Positions 5,693 through 6,934 of a DNA stretch of 6,934 bases are shown in pieces. Every line of letters begins with the position of its first letter. Position 1 is the stretch's first letter. The notes under the pieces were generated by a model, which did no database searches, was not told the DNA's origin, and saw nothing but the letters and a program-made list of their open reading frames with translations. The stretch lies in assembly GCA_964648695.1 (NCBI GenBank), contig CAZYLH010000061.1, positions 1-6,934 of the forward strand, read 5' to 3'. The stretch comes from UBA4292 sp964648695 (GTDB lineage Bacteria; Bacillota; Clostridia; Lachnospirales; Lachnospiraceae). Position numbers and translations under genes: made by a program.

Positions 5693-6934
5693 ACTGGATT
5701 GGGAGGAGTATGAAAAGACAGCCAGGCAGGCTGTGGCAGAGGGGGCAGTACTCTTAAAAAACAAAAACCATGTGCTGCCGCTTTTAGAGGGGTGTAAGCT
5801 GGCGGTCTTTGGCAGGATGCAAAACCACTATTACAAGTCAGGGACGGGATCCGGCGGTATGGTGAACGTGAAAAAGGTGTGGGGGATCTTAGATGCGCTG
5901 AAGGAAGAAAAGCTGTGTCTAAATCAGGAACTGCTAAAGATATATGAGGAGTTTGAGGCATCACACCCAATAAAAGAGGCCGTAGGTTTTGGACAGGAGC
6001 CAGCCTCCCAGGAAGAGATGGATATAGACACTAATGTCATCAGCCGCGCTGCAGAGGATAGTGATGCCGCGCTGGTGATCATTGCAAGGACCGCCGGGGA
6101 GGAGCAGGACTATGCGGATGAGCCAGGCTCCTACCGCTTGACAGAGCTTGAGAAAAATCTCCTCCTAAGGGTGCGAGAGGCATTTGATAGGATGGTTGTG
6201 GTGCTTAATGTCAGCGCCATTTTGGATATGAGCGATATCGAGGCGGCAAACCCCGACGCAGTTCTCTATGCATGGCAGGGAGGCGAGATCGGCGGTCTAG
6301 GCACTGTCGATGTGCTGATGGGCAGGGAGTCCCCAAGCGGAAGGCTTACAGACACCATCGCAAAAAGCATAAAGGATTATCCTGCGTATCCATATTATGG
6401 CAATCCAGAAAAAAATTACTACGTGGAAGATATCTATGTCGGCTATAGATATTTTGAGACATTTAACAAGGAGGCAGTTCTGTATCCCTTTGGATTTGGA
6501 CTCTCCTACACAGATTTTTTAATTGAGACGGATGGGGACGCCGTAAGTGATGGCAATGAGCTAAAGCCGGTGAGCCTAAAGGTTAATGTCACAAATACGG
6601 GCAATGTAGCAGGAAAAGAGGTTGTTCAGGTTTATGTAAGCGCACCGCAGGGAAAGCTTGGAAAGCCTGCTATCCAGCTGGTGGCATATAAAAAGACCAA
6701 AAAGCTTAAGCCCACCAAGACGCAGGTCTTAGACATAGTGATTGACCCATACCGCTATGCTTCCTATGATGATTCCGGTGTCACAGGGTATCCCCATGCA
6801 TATGTGCTTGAGGCGGGAGCTTATCAGTTTTATATAGGAAAAAATGCGCGTGATCTAAAGCTTGTTGGTGGTTTTAAGCTGGCGCAGACAATGCTAGTAC
6901 AGCAGCTTTCTGAGGCCATGGCGCCGGTGGAGGA
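5682..6934 (+). CDS. Glycoside hydrolase family 3, reversed domain order (5' part, runs off the window)
   Basis: An open frame of 417 codons with no stop before the right edge; the gene is cut by the window, not broken. Residues 20-235 match the GH3 C-terminal alpha/beta sandwich: EGAVLLKNKNHVLPL (20-34), KSGTGSGG (52-59), GEEQDYADEPGSYRLT (139-154), AWQGGEIGG (197-205), SPSGRLTDT (217-225). DIYVGYRYF...LYPFGFGLSYT (250-277) joins it to a fibronectin III-like domain (about 295-389, NVTNTGNVAGKEVVQVYVS). In ordinary GH3 enzymes these follow the catalytic barrel; here they come first, as in the beta-glucosidases of Ruminococcus albus and Butyrivibrio fibrisolvens. The barrel with the nucleophile Asp should lie downstream. 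There is no signal peptide, so it is probably cytoplasmic, acting on imported oligosaccharides as a beta-glucosidase or beta-xylosidase. AAGGAG (5666-5671) lies 10 bases before the ATG, inside plsC; an in-frame ATG at 5673 is too close to it. Confidence 0.9.
   Translation, partial: MELKLDWEEYEKTARQAVAEGAVLLKNKNHVLPLLEGCKLAVFGRMQNHYYKSGTGSGGMVNVKKVWGILDALKEEKLCLNQELLKIYEEFEASHPIKEAVGFGQEPASQEEMDIDTNVISRAAEDSDAALVIIARTAGEEQDYADEPGSYRLTELEKNLLLRVREAFDRMVVVLNVSAILDMSDIEAANPDAVLYAWQGGEIGGLGTVDVLMGRESPSGRLTDTIAKSIKDYPAYPYYGNPEKNYYVEDIYVGYRYFETFNKEAVLYPFGFGLSYTDFLIETDGDAVSDGNELKPVSLKVNVTNTGNVAGKEVVQVYVSAPQGKLGKPAIQLVAYKKTKKLKPTKTQVLDIVIDPYRYASYDDSGVTGYPHAYVLEAGAYQFYIGKNARDLKLVGGFKLAQTMLVQQLSEAMAPVE

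Overview
The window looks like a chromosomal segment of a Gram-positive anaerobe of the Clostridia, most likely Lachnospiraceae. The evidence is strong AGGAGG-type ribosome binding sites, heavy use of AGA/AGG arginine codons, a clostridial FGGY sugar kinase, an xpaC-telA pair, and a GH3 glycosidase in the reversed domain order known from rumen Clostridia. This placement rests on recognised protein families, not on a database search. I see no mobile element, CRISPR array, rRNA or tRNA.

Layout. (1) 2-1600, plus strand: an FGGY carbohydrate kinase, probably an L-ribulokinase-type (AraK-like) enzyme that ends a pentose operon lying to the left. (2) 1634-4362, plus strand: an extended -10 promoter, a 59-residue single-pass membrane protein, then xpaC (membrane protein with a winged-helix-like segment) and telA (TelA/YaaN family) 19 bases apart. 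This reads as a three-gene envelope or stress module. (3) 4385-4421: a 15-bp hairpin flanked by an A-run and a T-run, a shared bidirectional terminator between telA and a convergent cold-shock gene. (4) 4442-4805, minus strand: a 67-residue cold-shock protein with a leader of about 125 bases, a strong promoter, and leader repeats that can pair with its own ribosome binding site. (5) 4861-5692, plus strand: a divergent extended -10 promoter and plsC, a lysophosphatidic acid acyltransferase. (6) 5682 to the window end, plus strand: the first 417 codons of a reversed-order GH3 glycosidase, overlapping the end of plsC by 11 bases and running off the right edge.

How they fit together: the two end genes are carbohydrate catabolism (pentose kinase, beta-glycosidase). 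The middle genes concern the cell envelope and stress (XpaC/TelA, cold-shock protein, phospholipid synthesis). The most interesting unexplained structure is the cold-shock leader. Two copies of UAUGAUA and two copies of UAUCAU sit in the transcript, one of the latter between the Shine-Dalgarno sequence and the start codon, so mutually exclusive hairpins could switch translation. The second point of interest is the unrecognised small membrane protein that leads the xpaC-telA pair.
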